A stretch of DNA of 23,619 bases from a bacterium (GTDB taxonomy: Bacteria; Zixibacteria; MSB-5A5; GN15; FEB-12). Both the position numbers and the translations under genes were made by a program. Shown here one piece after another: positions 8,201 through 15,952 of this stretch (positions within the stretch are counted from its first letter, which is position 1; the number at the start of each line of letters is the position of its first letter). The notes under the pieces are model-generated. The model was not told where the DNA came from and ran no database searches. It saw only the letters and a list, made by a program, of their open reading frames with translations. Where the stretch lies: contig JAUWMW010000010.1 in assembly GCA_030612965.1 (NCBI GenBank), positions 1 through 23,619 of the forward strand. Reading direction: 5' to 3'.

Positions 8201-8278
8201 GTGGTGGACGAGTCTTCAGACTCGGCCACCAATAAGACGAGTTGCGCCTGGCCCGCTGAGTCTGAAGACTCAGCGGGC
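8201..8278. repeat. Composite palindromic repeat (two hairpins)
   Basis: The first hairpin centres on CGAGTCT-TC-AGACTCG (8209-8224), flanked by GTGG and CCAC. The second is a perfect 13-base stem, GCCCGCTGAGTCT (8251-8263) with AGACTCAGCGGGC (8266-8278). A spacer of about 20 bases separates them. Decayed copies of both modules lie together in inverted order at 19220-19279, so the pair behaves as one composite unit. An intact single copy of the first module is at 15799-15824. Confidence 0.85.
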
Positions 8279-8291
8279 ACAACGGATGAGA

Positions 8292-8344
8292 TTCAGGTGC
8301 TGTTAGTCGCCTGACAGCACCTGAACAGGCAAGCCTGTTTTTCG
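8292..8344 (+). repeat. Double hairpin with terminator-like end
   Basis: TTCAGGTGCTGT (8292-8303) pairs perfectly with ACAGCACCTGAA (8314-8325). The loop and right arm contain AGTCGCCTGACAGCACCT, closely matched at 17558-17575. It is followed directly by AACAGG-CAAG-CCTGTT and a T run (8324-8341), which would work as a terminator on the plus strand. It lies between the lipoprotein unit and the convergent comM gene. Confidence 0.65.
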
Positions 8345-8382
8345 CGCTTCGCGCGTCGACGCGGTGGCTCCACTCACTCGTT

Positions 8383-9921
8383 CTACAACCACAGTTTCCG
8401 ATCCAGGGTGCGGTAGTGAATAGCCTCGGCGATGTGTCCCAGTTCGATACTTGCCGAGCCGGCCAGGTCGGCAATCGTCCGAGCTACTTTGAGAATTCGA
8501 TCGTAGGCTCGCGCCGACAGCCCCTGCTGGTTGATAGCCATCGCCAGTAACGACTGTGACTTGTCATCAATCTTGCAGTAGGTGCGAATATCACGCGATT
8601 CCATGTGAGCGTTGCAGAACAAATTTTCCTCATCGCTGAAACGCTCCAACTGGATTTTTCGCGCGGCGTTGACTCTCTCGCGGATAAGCTCCGATTTCTC
8701 GCCACACATATCAGAAGATAACTCCTTGAACTTCACCGAAGGTACCGTGATATGAATATCGATCCGGTCCATTAGCGGTCCGCTGATGCGCGACATGTAG
8801 CGCTGGATCTCGGTAGTAGAGCAGTTGCACTCATGGGACGGGTCACCGTAATAACCGCACGGGCAGGGATTCATAGCTGAGATCAGCATGAACCCGGCCG
8901 GGTAGGTGAGGGTGGTGGCAGCGCGAGAGATAGTGACCGCGTTGTCCTCCATCGGCTGCCGAAGCATTTCGAGAATGTCCTTCTTGAACTCCGGCAGTTC
9001 GTCGAGAAACAGCACACCATGATGGGCCAGCGAGACCTCTCCGGGTTTGGGAATGGCGCCGCCGCCGATCAGTCCGGCGTATGATATCGAATGATGCGGC
9101 GATCGGAACGGCCGCGTGGCCACAAGCGCCGATTCGGCCGGGAGGCGACCGGCCACCGAATGAATCTTGGTTGTTTCGAGAGCTTCCTCCAGTGACATGT
9201 CCGGCAGGATCGTCGGCATGCGTCGCGCCAGCATCGTCTTACCGGAACCGGGCGGGCCGATCATCACGATATTGTGCCCACCGGCAGCAGCCACTTCCAA
9301 AGCGCGCTTGGCCGATTCCTGACCCTTGACATCAGCGAAATCGGCCGTGTATTTGTGAGCAGCCCTGAAAACGGCATCGATGTCTACGCGGAACTGTTTT
9401 ATTGAAGATTCATCCTCCAGAAAGTGAACCGCTTCCTTAAGTGATCTCACCGGGTAGACCGGCAGAGTACCGGCTATGGCGGCTTCTTTGGAGTTTTGGA
9501 CTGGAACGATCAACCCCTTCAGTCCGTTGCCCAAGGCATGTACCATGGCCATCGGCAGCACGCCCGGTACCGGCCTGAGGGCGCCGTCGAGCGACAACTC
9601 TCCGAGAATGACAAACTCATCCGAACGGTCGCGCAGAATCTGCCCGGTGGCAGCCAGGATTCCGACAGCTATCGGCAGGTCAAACGCCGACCCTTCCTTC
9701 TTGATGTCCGCCGGAGCCAGATTGATGGTCACCCTTTTGGATGGGAACATGAAGTCGGAATTCTTGATCGCGGCGGTCACCCGTTCCTTGGATTCTCGCA
9801 CGGCTCCTTCGGGCAGCCCGACCGTGACGAAGGCCGGCAACTGCTGCTGAATGTCGGCTTCGACCTCAACGGTGTACGCATTAACCCCCAACGTAGCGGA
9901 TGAAATCACTCTGGCTAACAT
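8383..9921 (-). CDS. comM: ComM/YifB-type Mg-chelatase-like AAA+ ATPase
   Basis: 512 residues, the usual length for the family. The N-terminal ChlI-like domain (about 20-170) begins MLARVISSATLGVNAY. The AAA+ domain carries Walker A GPPGSGKT (222-229), Walker B GVLFLDELPEF and the SPHHSIS block. A cysteine-rich NPCPCGYYGD segment follows. The C-terminal lid ends in HYRTLDRKLWL. ComM is a hexameric helicase that speeds branch migration during natural transformation in Haemophilus and Vibrio. Elsewhere its role is less clear, and no other competence gene is in this window. The start is fixed by AGGAGA about 7 bases upstream on the minus strand. The gene stands alone and converges on the repeats at 8099-8344. 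Confidence 0.95.
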   Translation of the reverse strand: MLARVISSATLGVNAYTVEVEADIQQQLPAFVTVGLPEGAVRESKERVTAAIKNSDFMFPSKRVTINLAPADIKKEGSAFDLPIAVGILAATGQILRDRSDEFVILGELSLDGALRPVPGVLPMAMVHALGNGLKGLIVPVQNSKEAAIAGTLPVYPVRSLKEAVHFLEDESSIKQFRVDIDAVFRAAHKYTADFADVKGQESAKRALEVAAAGGHNIVMIGPPGSGKTMLARRMPTILPDMSLEEALETTKIHSVAGRLPAESALVATRPFRSPHHSISYAGLIGGGAIPKPGEVSLAHHGVLFLDELPEFKKDILEMLRQPMEDNAVTISRAATTLTYPAGFMLISAMNPCPCGYYGDPSHECNCSTTEIQRYMSRISGPLMDRIDIHITVPSVKFKELSSDMCGEKSELIRERVNAARKIQLERFSDEENLFCNAHMESRDIRTYCKIDDKSQSLLAMAINQQGLSARAYDRILKVARTIADLAGSASIELGHIAEAIHYRTLDRKLWL

Positions 9922-10155
9922 GCTGACACTCTCCTGATCTGTGTCGTCCGACCAATCGCCTCGCGACGTTTCGGCATCATTTCATTTGCGAGGAGGCCGC
10001 CGGACGGCGACCCCCTCACCTTTGTTGCTCCGCAGGACAACCCCAATTCCCGCGGGGGCCCCACAAGCCCTCTATCCTCGCCACATGATAACACAGGCCA
10101 CTGTCAGATCATGTCAGTGGAAATTGGGGAAAACGCGATAATGTTGAGGGTCAAT

Positions 10156-10193
10156 GGTCCGGCGGGTGGCAGGGCGGGTGAGCCACCCGGACC
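10156..10193. repeat. GC-rich imperfect palindrome
   Basis: GGTCC (10156-10160) pairs with GGACC (10189-10193), and GGGTGGC (10164-10170) pairs with GCCACCC (10182-10188). GGC is bulged on the left and the loop is 11 bases. It may be another member of the local intergenic palindrome families or part of the receptor leader. No T run follows, so it is not a terminator. Confidence 0.65.
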
Positions 10194-10216
10194 AAGAGTG
10201 ATTAGGTCATGTTAAG

Positions 10217-10278
10217 CCACCCTTGTGCAGTGCCGATAATTGTCTAAGAGACCTAAACAGGAATCCACTGCACGGTGG
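10217..10278 (+). promoter_or_regulatory. Possible structured leader RNA element upstream of the TonB receptor
   Basis: GTGCAGTG (10225-10232) is perfectly complementary to CACTGCAC (10266-10273). Outside a three-base bulge, CCACC (10217-10221) extends the pairing with GGTGG (10274-10278), giving a 13-base-pair stem. The 33-base loop contains GTCT-AAG-AGAC (10242-10252), a further small hairpin. It lies about 230 bases before the receptor start. I could not match it to a known riboswitch class. It could equally be a protein-binding DNA site or a repeat remnant. Confidence 0.4.
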
Positions 10279-10506
10279 AGTGGGAGGACGGTGGAAATCG
10301 TTCTACTTACGAATCGGCAGTGATTCCACAGGGAACATGAGGGAGATATCGGAATATCTAAAGGCGTTATCTAGTTTCGCATCGCACTCGCCCTGGCGAT
10401 TCTCTGCCGGGTATTGGCGGCAATAGCTTGAACGCCGACGAATAGTCCATAATCGAAATACCATGAGTATGAAGTCAAGAGAAACAAGAATAAGGAGGAC
10501 CTAATT

Positions 10507-12615
10507 ATGGAATCGTATCGATCTACAAGTGACGCGCAAGGTCGACGGTCAATTGCTCCTCTTGGATGCGGTTTGGCCAGGTTGAGACCGGGGTGGACCG
10601 GCAGCATACAATACTGGATTGTATGCGGAATCTTGCTTACGTGCCTCTGGTTGCCTGCAGCCGCAGAATCCCAAGTGGATTTGACGGAATTGAGCCTGGA
10701 GGACCTGATGAACATTGAGGTTACGTCAGTCTCCAAGAAGGCCGAGAGAATAGGTGATGCCGCCGCCGCTATCTATGTCGTCACAAAAGTCAACATCCGC
10801 CGGTCCGGGGCTACATCGATCGCCGAGGTCCTGCGTATGGTGCCGGGTCTGCAGATTGCAAGTATTGACGCCAACAAGTGGGCGGTCTCGGCTCGTGGTT
10901 TCAATGGACGCTTCGCCAATAAGATGTTGGTGCTGATCGACGGCAGAAGTGTCTACACGTCGCTGTTTTCGGGTGTGAGTTGGGAAACGCTGGGTCCTGC
11001 TTTGGAGGACATCGAGAGGATAGAAGTTATCAGAGGGCCGGGAGCCAGTCTCTGGGGAGCCAATGCCGTGAACGGTGTCATCAACATTATTACCAAGACC
11101 GCCGACGAGACACAGAAAAACTATGTTGCAGGGGGCTTCGGAAGCGAAGAGAGAGGCTTCGGGAACATCCGTTACGCCGGCGAGGTGGGCGACAGGACGT
11201 CCTATCGCGCCAGCTTCAGCTACTTGAATCGAGACGCTTTTACAACTCCGTCCGGTAGTCCAGCTGCGGATGACTGGGATTGTGTCGCAGGCAGTTTCCG
11301 CCTTGATCACAGTCTCTCGATCCGCGATGCCCTGACCGTTATGGGTGGCGCCAGTAATGTCAGAGCAGGCCAGAACTACACGACCGTTACCTCGCTGGAC
11401 TACCCGTATTACGAGACCTTCTACTCCGAAACCAAACAGAAGACCCTGTCTCTATTAGGTCGCTGGGAGCGATCGCTATCGCCGTCATCGGATGTGGTGG
11501 TTCAGACTTACCTGTCACGGCTCGCGATAGAGGATGTTCTCTGGAATTATTCGGAGTACATTGCAGATTTTGACTTTCAACACCGCTTCGGTTTCGGCAA
11601 CCGACACGAGTTTCTCTGGGGGTTGGGATATCGCTCCGTGGTCGACCAATTTGCCGGATCGTTCTCCTTGTCGTATGATCCCGAGCGCCGGACCAGCCAT
11701 CAGTTGAATATCTTTGCGCAAGGCAATGTCGTTGTTGTCCCGGAGCACCTCCGCATGACTCTGGGATCCAAGATTGAGCACAATGGCTATACAGGCTTCG
11801 AGATCCAGCCAAATGCGAGAATCGCCTGGACGCCCAATCCCAACCACACCGTTTGGACCGCTGTCTCGCGGGCGGTCAGAACGCCGTCGCGTTCGGAGAG
11901 CGACATGCACTTTGTTGTGGCGGCCTACCCGCCCGGCGCGCTTTCTCCCGGTGCTCCCACCGCCGTTCTCGCCCTGCAAGGGAACGAGGAATACTGTTCA
12001 GAGGAGCTGGTCGCCTACGAGATAGGTTACCGGACGCATCCCCTACCCAGACTCTCAGCGGACCTGGCGTTGTTCTACAACGACTATGACGATCTGAGAG
12101 GCTCGGTCGTTGGTGAGCCGTACCTGGAGACCGCGCCGGAGCCGATTCATCTGACCGTCCCCATGGTGATCGACAACACTAATATGGGCAAGGCCTACGG
12201 CGCCGAGGTCGCTCTTAGCTATGACCTGCTGGATTCGTGGCGGGTGTACGGTTCATACACCTATCTGAAGGTGCAATTGCGACCGAAGGATGGCTATGCC
12301 AGCGAGTCGTTTGTAGTTTACTCCGGGGAGAGTCCGCAGAACCGCGCCTACTTGAGATCATCCATCGATGTTACGGAAAGACTGGAGCTGGATATCACGC
12401 AACGCTACACTGACCGTCTCGCTGCCTTCGATATCGACAGCCATGTGGAGTTCGATGTGCGTCTGGCATATCGATTCGGTCGGAACGCGACCGTATCTCT
12501 GGTGGGGCTGAACCTGTTGGAGAAGAACCACCAGGAGTTCGTGCCGGATGTTCTGTTTTCCGAACCCGCCAAGGTCGAGCGAAGTGTGTACGGAAAGATC
12601 AGGTTTAACCTTTGA
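10507..12615 (+). CDS. TonB-dependent outer-membrane receptor
   Basis: 702 residues. A strong ribosome site, AAGGAGG, lies about 8 bases before the ATG, so the unusually long N-region (about 35 residues before the hydrophobic core WIVCGILLTCLWLPAAA) seems real. The mature protein begins with VDLTELSLEDLMNIEVTSVS, as in many receptors of deltaproteobacteria and relatives. The plug domain follows with IRRSGATSIAEVLRMVPGL, RGFNGRFANKMLVLIDGRSV and IEVIRGPGASLWGANAVNGV. The C-terminal part is a 22-strand-type barrel ending YGKIRFNL with terminal hydrophobic residues. It imports a ligand across the outer membrane using TonB energy, but the ligand is not evident. The genes behind it encode a periplasmic YfiR-like protein and a two-component pair, so it may also act as a signal input. 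Confidence 0.93.
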   Translation: MESYRSTSDAQGRRSIAPLGCGLARLRPGWTGSIQYWIVCGILLTCLWLPAAAESQVDLTELSLEDLMNIEVTSVSKKAERIGDAAAAIYVVTKVNIRRSGATSIAEVLRMVPGLQIASIDANKWAVSARGFNGRFANKMLVLIDGRSVYTSLFSGVSWETLGPALEDIERIEVIRGPGASLWGANAVNGVINIITKTADETQKNYVAGGFGSEERGFGNIRYAGEVGDRTSYRASFSYLNRDAFTTPSGSPAADDWDCVAGSFRLDHSLSIRDALTVMGGASNVRAGQNYTTVTSLDYPYYETFYSETKQKTLSLLGRWERSLSPSSDVVVQTYLSRLAIEDVLWNYSEYIADFDFQHRFGFGNRHEFLWGLGYRSVVDQFAGSFSLSYDPERRTSHQLNIFAQGNVVVVPEHLRMTLGSKIEHNGYTGFEIQPNARIAWTPNPNHTVWTAVSRAVRTPSRSESDMHFVVAAYPPGALSPGAPTAVLALQGNEEYCSEELVAYEIGYRTHPLPRLSADLALFYNDYDDLRGSVVGEPYLETAPEPIHLTVPMVIDNTNMGKAYGAEVALSYDLLDSWRVYGSYTYLKVQLRPKDGYASESFVVYSGESPQNRAYLRSSIDVTERLELDITQRYTDRLAAFDIDSHVEFDVRLAYRFGRNATVSLVGLNLLEKNHQEFVPDVLFSEPAKVERSVYGKIRFNL

Positions 12616-12669
12616 CCAGACGGTGTCGAGTGTAGCCAAACATAGAGCTACACCTTGAGATGCACGCCT

Positions 12670-13218
12670 ATGACAATGAGCAGAAAGTTCTCACGCATAA
12701 TGCTGATAATGGCACCGTTGCTATCGGCGGTGTTTCCTCTGAGCGCCTCCGCCGAGGAAAGACCCGAGTATGAGGTGAAGGCAGCCTTCGTCTACAATTT
12801 CGCGAAATTCGTAGAATGGCCAACGGACACGTTCAAGGATAGCGATACTCTCCTGCGGATATGCGTGCTCGGGAAGAATCCTTTTGATACCCTGCTTGAA
12901 GCAGCGGTCGCAGGAAAGACAATTGCCGCTAGGTCCGTTGTAGTAGTCTATGCAACGGATTTGGGACAGGTACCTCCCTGTCCGATCATGTACATTGCCA
13001 GGTCTGAGGCTCACAATTTGGAAGAAATTCAGAAACAACTGGAGGGAACAGCCATTCTGACCGTCAGCGATATCGATGATTTCGCAGAGCGGGGTGGGAC
13101 TATCGGATTTTTTGTAGAAGACAAAAACATCCGTTTCAAAATAAACGTAGATGCCGCCGAAGAGACCGGATTGCAGATCAGCTCAAAGCTGCTCAGATTA
13201 GCTCGGATTGTCGAATGA
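12670..13218 (+). CDS. YfiR-like periplasmic protein (DUF4154)
   Basis: About 182 residues with a clean signal peptide ending in PLSASA. The mature part opens with EYEVKAAFVYNFAKFVEWP, the signature of the YfiR/DUF4154 family. It goes on with LRICVLGKNPFD, a second cysteine in PPCPIMYIARSE, and the closing block GGTIGFFVEDKNIRFKINVD. In Pseudomonas YfiR is a redox-sensitive periplasmic repressor that binds the periplasmic domain of the cyclase YfiN. Here the next gene encodes a kinase with the same kind of periplasmic domain. The start is uncertain: a TTG at 12655 and ATGs at 12670 and 12676 are in frame and none has a good ribosome site. The ATGs give the more normal signal peptide. Confidence 0.88.
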   Translation: MTMSRKFSRIMLIMAPLLSAVFPLSASAEERPEYEVKAAFVYNFAKFVEWPTDTFKDSDTLLRICVLGKNPFDTLLEAAVAGKTIAARSVVVVYATDLGQVPPCPIMYIARSEAHNLEEIQKQLEGTAILTVSDIDDFAERGGTIGFFVEDKNIRFKINVDAAEETGLQISSKLLRLARIVE

Positions 13219-13236
13219 AACAAGGGGAGTGGCGGA

Positions 13237-14715
13237 TTGTTTAATTTCAGAGACAGCTCTATTCGCAAAAAGCTAACGATGATTGTCATGATAGCTACCG
13301 GCGTTGCCCTGGTGTTGGCCGGTACTATTTTCATGGTTTATGACCATTACACTCTGAAGACATCAATGGTGCACAACTTAGGAACTCTCAGCGGTATTAT
13401 CGGTTCCAACTGTACCGCCGCCATTTCATTCAATAACGCCGCTGATGCCAGTGAAGTTCTCACGGCCCTCAAGGCAGAGGAACACATAATTGCTGCCGTC
13501 ATTTACGGAGACAAAGAGCTCGTCCTGGCACATTACGTCCGGGACGATCATGTGGATAATTTCAAGGCGCCACCGATAGATAAACCCGGCTTCAAGTTCA
13601 CCGACTACGCCCTGAGTATGTACCGAACGATCTCGCTGGACACTGATAGGTTAGGTACTATTTACATTCAAAGCGACCTCCAGCGACTCGACGCACGGTT
13701 GTACCAGATCGGGATTGCGGTGTGTCTCATTATCATATGCTGTTTCCTTATAGTCTTTGGTATCGTTTCACGATTGCAACGATTGATTTCTGTGCCGATT
13801 CTCAAGTTGGCCGGAGCTGCTAAAGTTATATCCGACGAGAAAAACTATTCTGTCAGAGTGGACCACAGTAGCCAGGACGAATTAGGGGTTCTCGTGGCCG
13901 GTTTCAATGAGATGCTGACTCAGATTCAGCAACGCGATTTGGCGTTGCTGAAAGCCAGAGATGAACTGGAAGATCGGGTACAACTACGTACCAGTGACCT
14001 TGAGGCAGAAGTAATGGAACATGATCGCGCCAAAGAGCGGATCAGCGCTTCATTGAGAGAGAAGGAAACACTTATTAAGGAAATCCATCACCGAGTTAAG
14101 AATAATCTCCAGATTATCATCAGTCTGCTGAACCTGCAATCGAATCAGATCCAGGATGATCACACGTTGGAGATGTTCAGGGTTAGTCAGGCTCGTGTGA
14201 GAACGATGGCTCTCATTCACGAGAAGCTATACCTATCAGAAGATTTGAGCGATATCGACTTCGCCGAGTACATTAAGGGTCTTTCCGAGTACCTGGTGCA
14301 CTCCTTCAAACCCGACGGCCTCACGGTGAGTTTGAGAACCGAAGTAGAGTCGATAAGCTTGTCGGTCGAATCTGCTGTACCGTGCGGCTTAATCGTAAAT
14401 GAATCAATCTCAAATGCTTTGAAGCACGCCTTTCCAGGCGCCCGCGAAGGCACTATCACCGTCGGTTTCCGTCGCGGCAGTAAAGGAATGCTCGTACTGA
14501 CTGTATCGGATGACGGTGTCGGCATTCCTGTCGATTTCGACCTGGAGCGCTCCAACTCGCTTGGGTTGCAGCTTATCACCACTCTGACAAAGCAGTTGAA
14601 AGGTCACCTGCACGTACATACAGACAATGGTACAACGATAACAGTAGAATTCACCGATCCACGAACAAGGGAAGAGGATAAAGCAAATGCCGAAAGAGAA
14701 ACTGCTCATAGTTGA
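13237..14715 (+). CDS. Membrane sensor histidine kinase (CHASE8-HAMP-HisKA_2-HATPase)
   Basis: 492 residues. Membrane segment 1 spans about 13-35. The periplasmic domain (about 40-155) contains LSGIIGSNCTAAISFNNAAD and LTALKAEEHIIAAVIY, matching the CHASE8 sensor domain found in YfiN. Membrane segment 2 is about 157-178, HAMP about 180-232, then a short coiled coil. HisKA_2 carries EIHHRVKNNLQII with probable phospho-acceptor His285. The ATPase domain shows NESISNALKHAF (N box) and SDDGVGIP (G1). The start is TTG, backed by AGGGGAG (13223-13229) at 7 bases. It lies 18 bases after the YfiR-like gene and overlaps the response regulator by 29 bases. The inferred path is receptor or envelope state to YfiR-like protein to kinase to REC-PAS regulator. 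Confidence 0.94.
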   Translation: MFNFRDSSIRKKLTMIVMIATGVALVLAGTIFMVYDHYTLKTSMVHNLGTLSGIIGSNCTAAISFNNAADASEVLTALKAEEHIIAAVIYGDKELVLAHYVRDDHVDNFKAPPIDKPGFKFTDYALSMYRTISLDTDRLGTIYIQSDLQRLDARLYQIGIAVCLIIICCFLIVFGIVSRLQRLISVPILKLAGAAKVISDEKNYSVRVDHSSQDELGVLVAGFNEMLTQIQQRDLALLKARDELEDRVQLRTSDLEAEVMEHDRAKERISASLREKETLIKEIHHRVKNNLQIIISLLNLQSNQIQDDHTLEMFRVSQARVRTMALIHEKLYLSEDLSDIDFAEYIKGLSEYLVHSFKPDGLTVSLRTEVESISLSVESAVPCGLIVNESISNALKHAFPGAREGTITVGFRRGSKGMLVLTVSDDGVGIPVDFDLERSNSLGLQLITTLTKQLKGHLHVHTDNGTTITVEFTDPRTREEDKANAERETAHS

Positions 14716-15493
14716 GGATGAAGGTATTGTGGCCATGGATCTCAAGGGCCGCCTGGAATCTCTTAACTACCAAGTGGTTGGAGTAGAGGCGTCGACGACA
14801 AACGCAATCAGGCGCGTCGAGAATACGCGCCCGGATCTTGTCCTGATGGATATCATGCTTGATGGTGAGTTTGACGGGATTCAGGCAGCCGACTACATCA
14901 GAAAATACTACGATATCCCGGTCGTGTTCCTGACGGCCAATTCCGATCCTAAGACGCTCGAACGGGCTAAGTCCGCAGGACCATTCGGCTATCTCTTGAA
15001 ACCGTTCCAGGAACGCGAACTTCAAACAGCTATCGAAATGGCGATTTACAGGTTTTCAGCTGACAAGAAAATCAAGGAGAGCCAATCGTGGTTGATGACT
15101 ACTCTCCGTTGCATGGGAGAAGGAGTCATCGCCACCGATTCTGAAACTCGCATCAAATTCCTGAACCCGGCGGCTGAGAAACTGACCCGACGCAAGGCTA
15201 CCAACATAATGGGAACACGCTTCAGTGCCGTGTTCAAGCTTCTGGACAAGAACTCGGTTCCCGTCACCGACGATCTCCTGGACCGAGTGACATCGGACGG
15301 GATCGTTGTGGACATGACGGGCCACAGTCTTGTGCCCGCCGGCCAGACTCGACACATCAAGATCACAGGTTCGCTGGCCAAGATCGTGGACTCAGTGGGG
15401 AAGGACCACGGCATAATATTGGTATTTCGGGAAGGGCTCGATTCCTCCGAACTCGGCGATCAATCCAAAGGGCAACTGGCTCACGCTGAATAA
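14687..15493 (+). CDS. Response regulator with REC and PAS domains
   Basis: 268 residues. The receiver domain (about 4-122) has the acidic pair Glu10-Asp11, phospho-acceptor Asp55 in LVLMDIMLDG, Thr83 in FLTANSD and Lys105 in LLKPFQ. A PAS domain follows (about 133-250, GEGVIATDSETRIKFLNPAA). There is no DNA-binding, GGDEF, EAL or kinase output domain. Output must therefore go through protein contacts or a partner elsewhere. The ATG lies inside the kinase gene, 29 bases before its stop, in another frame. Both proteins are complete, so I read this as translational coupling, not as a broken hybrid kinase. Confidence 0.93.
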   Translation: MPKEKLLIVEDEGIVAMDLKGRLESLNYQVVGVEASTTNAIRRVENTRPDLVLMDIMLDGEFDGIQAADYIRKYYDIPVVFLTANSDPKTLERAKSAGPFGYLLKPFQERELQTAIEMAIYRFSADKKIKESQSWLMTTLRCMGEGVIATDSETRIKFLNPAAEKLTRRKATNIMGTRFSAVFKLLDKNSVPVTDDLLDRVTSDGIVVDMTGHSLVPAGQTRHIKITGSLAKIVDSVGKDHGIILVFREGLDSSELGDQSKGQLAHAE

Positions 15494-15560
15494 CACCATT
15501 CGCGCCGGGTGGCCTATCGGCTTTCGATGAGTTTCCAAGCGAACATACACACCGTTACAA

Positions 15561-15648
<88 letters not shown>

Positions 15649-15705
15649 GAAACGATAATCCTGTCGCGCCCTTCAAGCGAAAAACCCAGAGATATCTTAG
15701 TGCAT

Positions 15706-15727
15706 CACCGTTTACGGTGGGCTTTTT
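15706..15727 (+). terminator. Weak terminator-like hairpin
   Basis: CACCG (15706-15710) pairs with CGGTG (15715-15719) around TTTA, followed by GGCTTTTT. On the plus strand this could end transcription from the receptor-kinase operon about 210 bases after its stop. The short stem and the two bases before the T run make it a weak candidate. It may be incidental. Confidence 0.35.
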
Positions 15728-15798
15728 GCCTCGGGCGGGTGCAATCTAACAAAACGTCGTCGATTGTAAAGATATTATTAGACATAGGCCGGTGATCG

Positions 15799-15824
15799 TG
15801 GCCGAGTCTGAAGACTCGGCCACC
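15799..15824. repeat. Intact 26-base palindromic repeat (GAGTCTGAAGACTC core)
   Basis: A perfect palindrome with arms GTGGCCGAGTCTG and CAGACTCGGCCAC, apart from reading-direction differences at its centre (TCTGAAGA). It is the intact reference for the copy at 17458-17639 that is interrupted by an insertion, and it shares its core with the modules at 8201-8278 and 19220-19279. Confidence 0.88.
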
Positions 15825-15834
15825 ACAACGCGAT

Positions 15835-15909
15835 GTCACTCTGAGCGGAGGCGAAGGGTGACATTGACTACTGTGAGATACGTCGTGCTTCGACTCCGCT
15901 CAGCATGAC
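15835..15909. repeat. Large imperfect inverted repeat, CTGAGCGGAG type
   Basis: The left arm 15835-15862 contains CTGAGCGGAGGCGAAG. The right arm 15882-15909 contains its complement CTTCGACTCCGCTCAG. Arms are 28 bases with a loop of about 20. It is followed by a smaller hairpin, GGAGC-GCAGG-GCTCC, up to about 15945. This resembles dispersed intergenic repeats I have seen in many environmental genomes. Function is unknown. Confidence 0.75.
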
Positions 15910-15952
15910 GTAGACGGCAGGAGCGCAGGGCTCCCGCTCTACTTTTCTGAAT

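Larger units (their letters stand above)
9922..10506. other. Gene-free region between comM and the TonB operon, rich in potential secondary structure
   Basis: 585 bases divergently flanked by comM (-) and the TonB receptor (+). No credible open frame is present. Four arms at 10083-10120 are ordered A-B-A'-B', namely ACATGAT, CCACTG, ATCATGT, CAGTGG, an arrangement compatible with an H-type pseudoknot. A GC-rich hairpin lies at 10156-10193 and a longer branched stem at 10217-10278. I could not pick a convincing promoter for the receptor gene. Confidence 0.6.

Noticed and set aside
10201..10506. Cobalamin, TPP or c-di-GMP riboswitch before the TonB receptor
   Set aside because: I looked for the conserved core blocks of each class and found none in the right order, so only an unassigned structure is reported.
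14687..14715. Frameshift that would split a single hybrid kinase into kinase plus regulator
   Set aside because: Both proteins have complete domains, and short overlaps are common in this window. The regulator begins with its own ATG and a normal receiver N-terminus.
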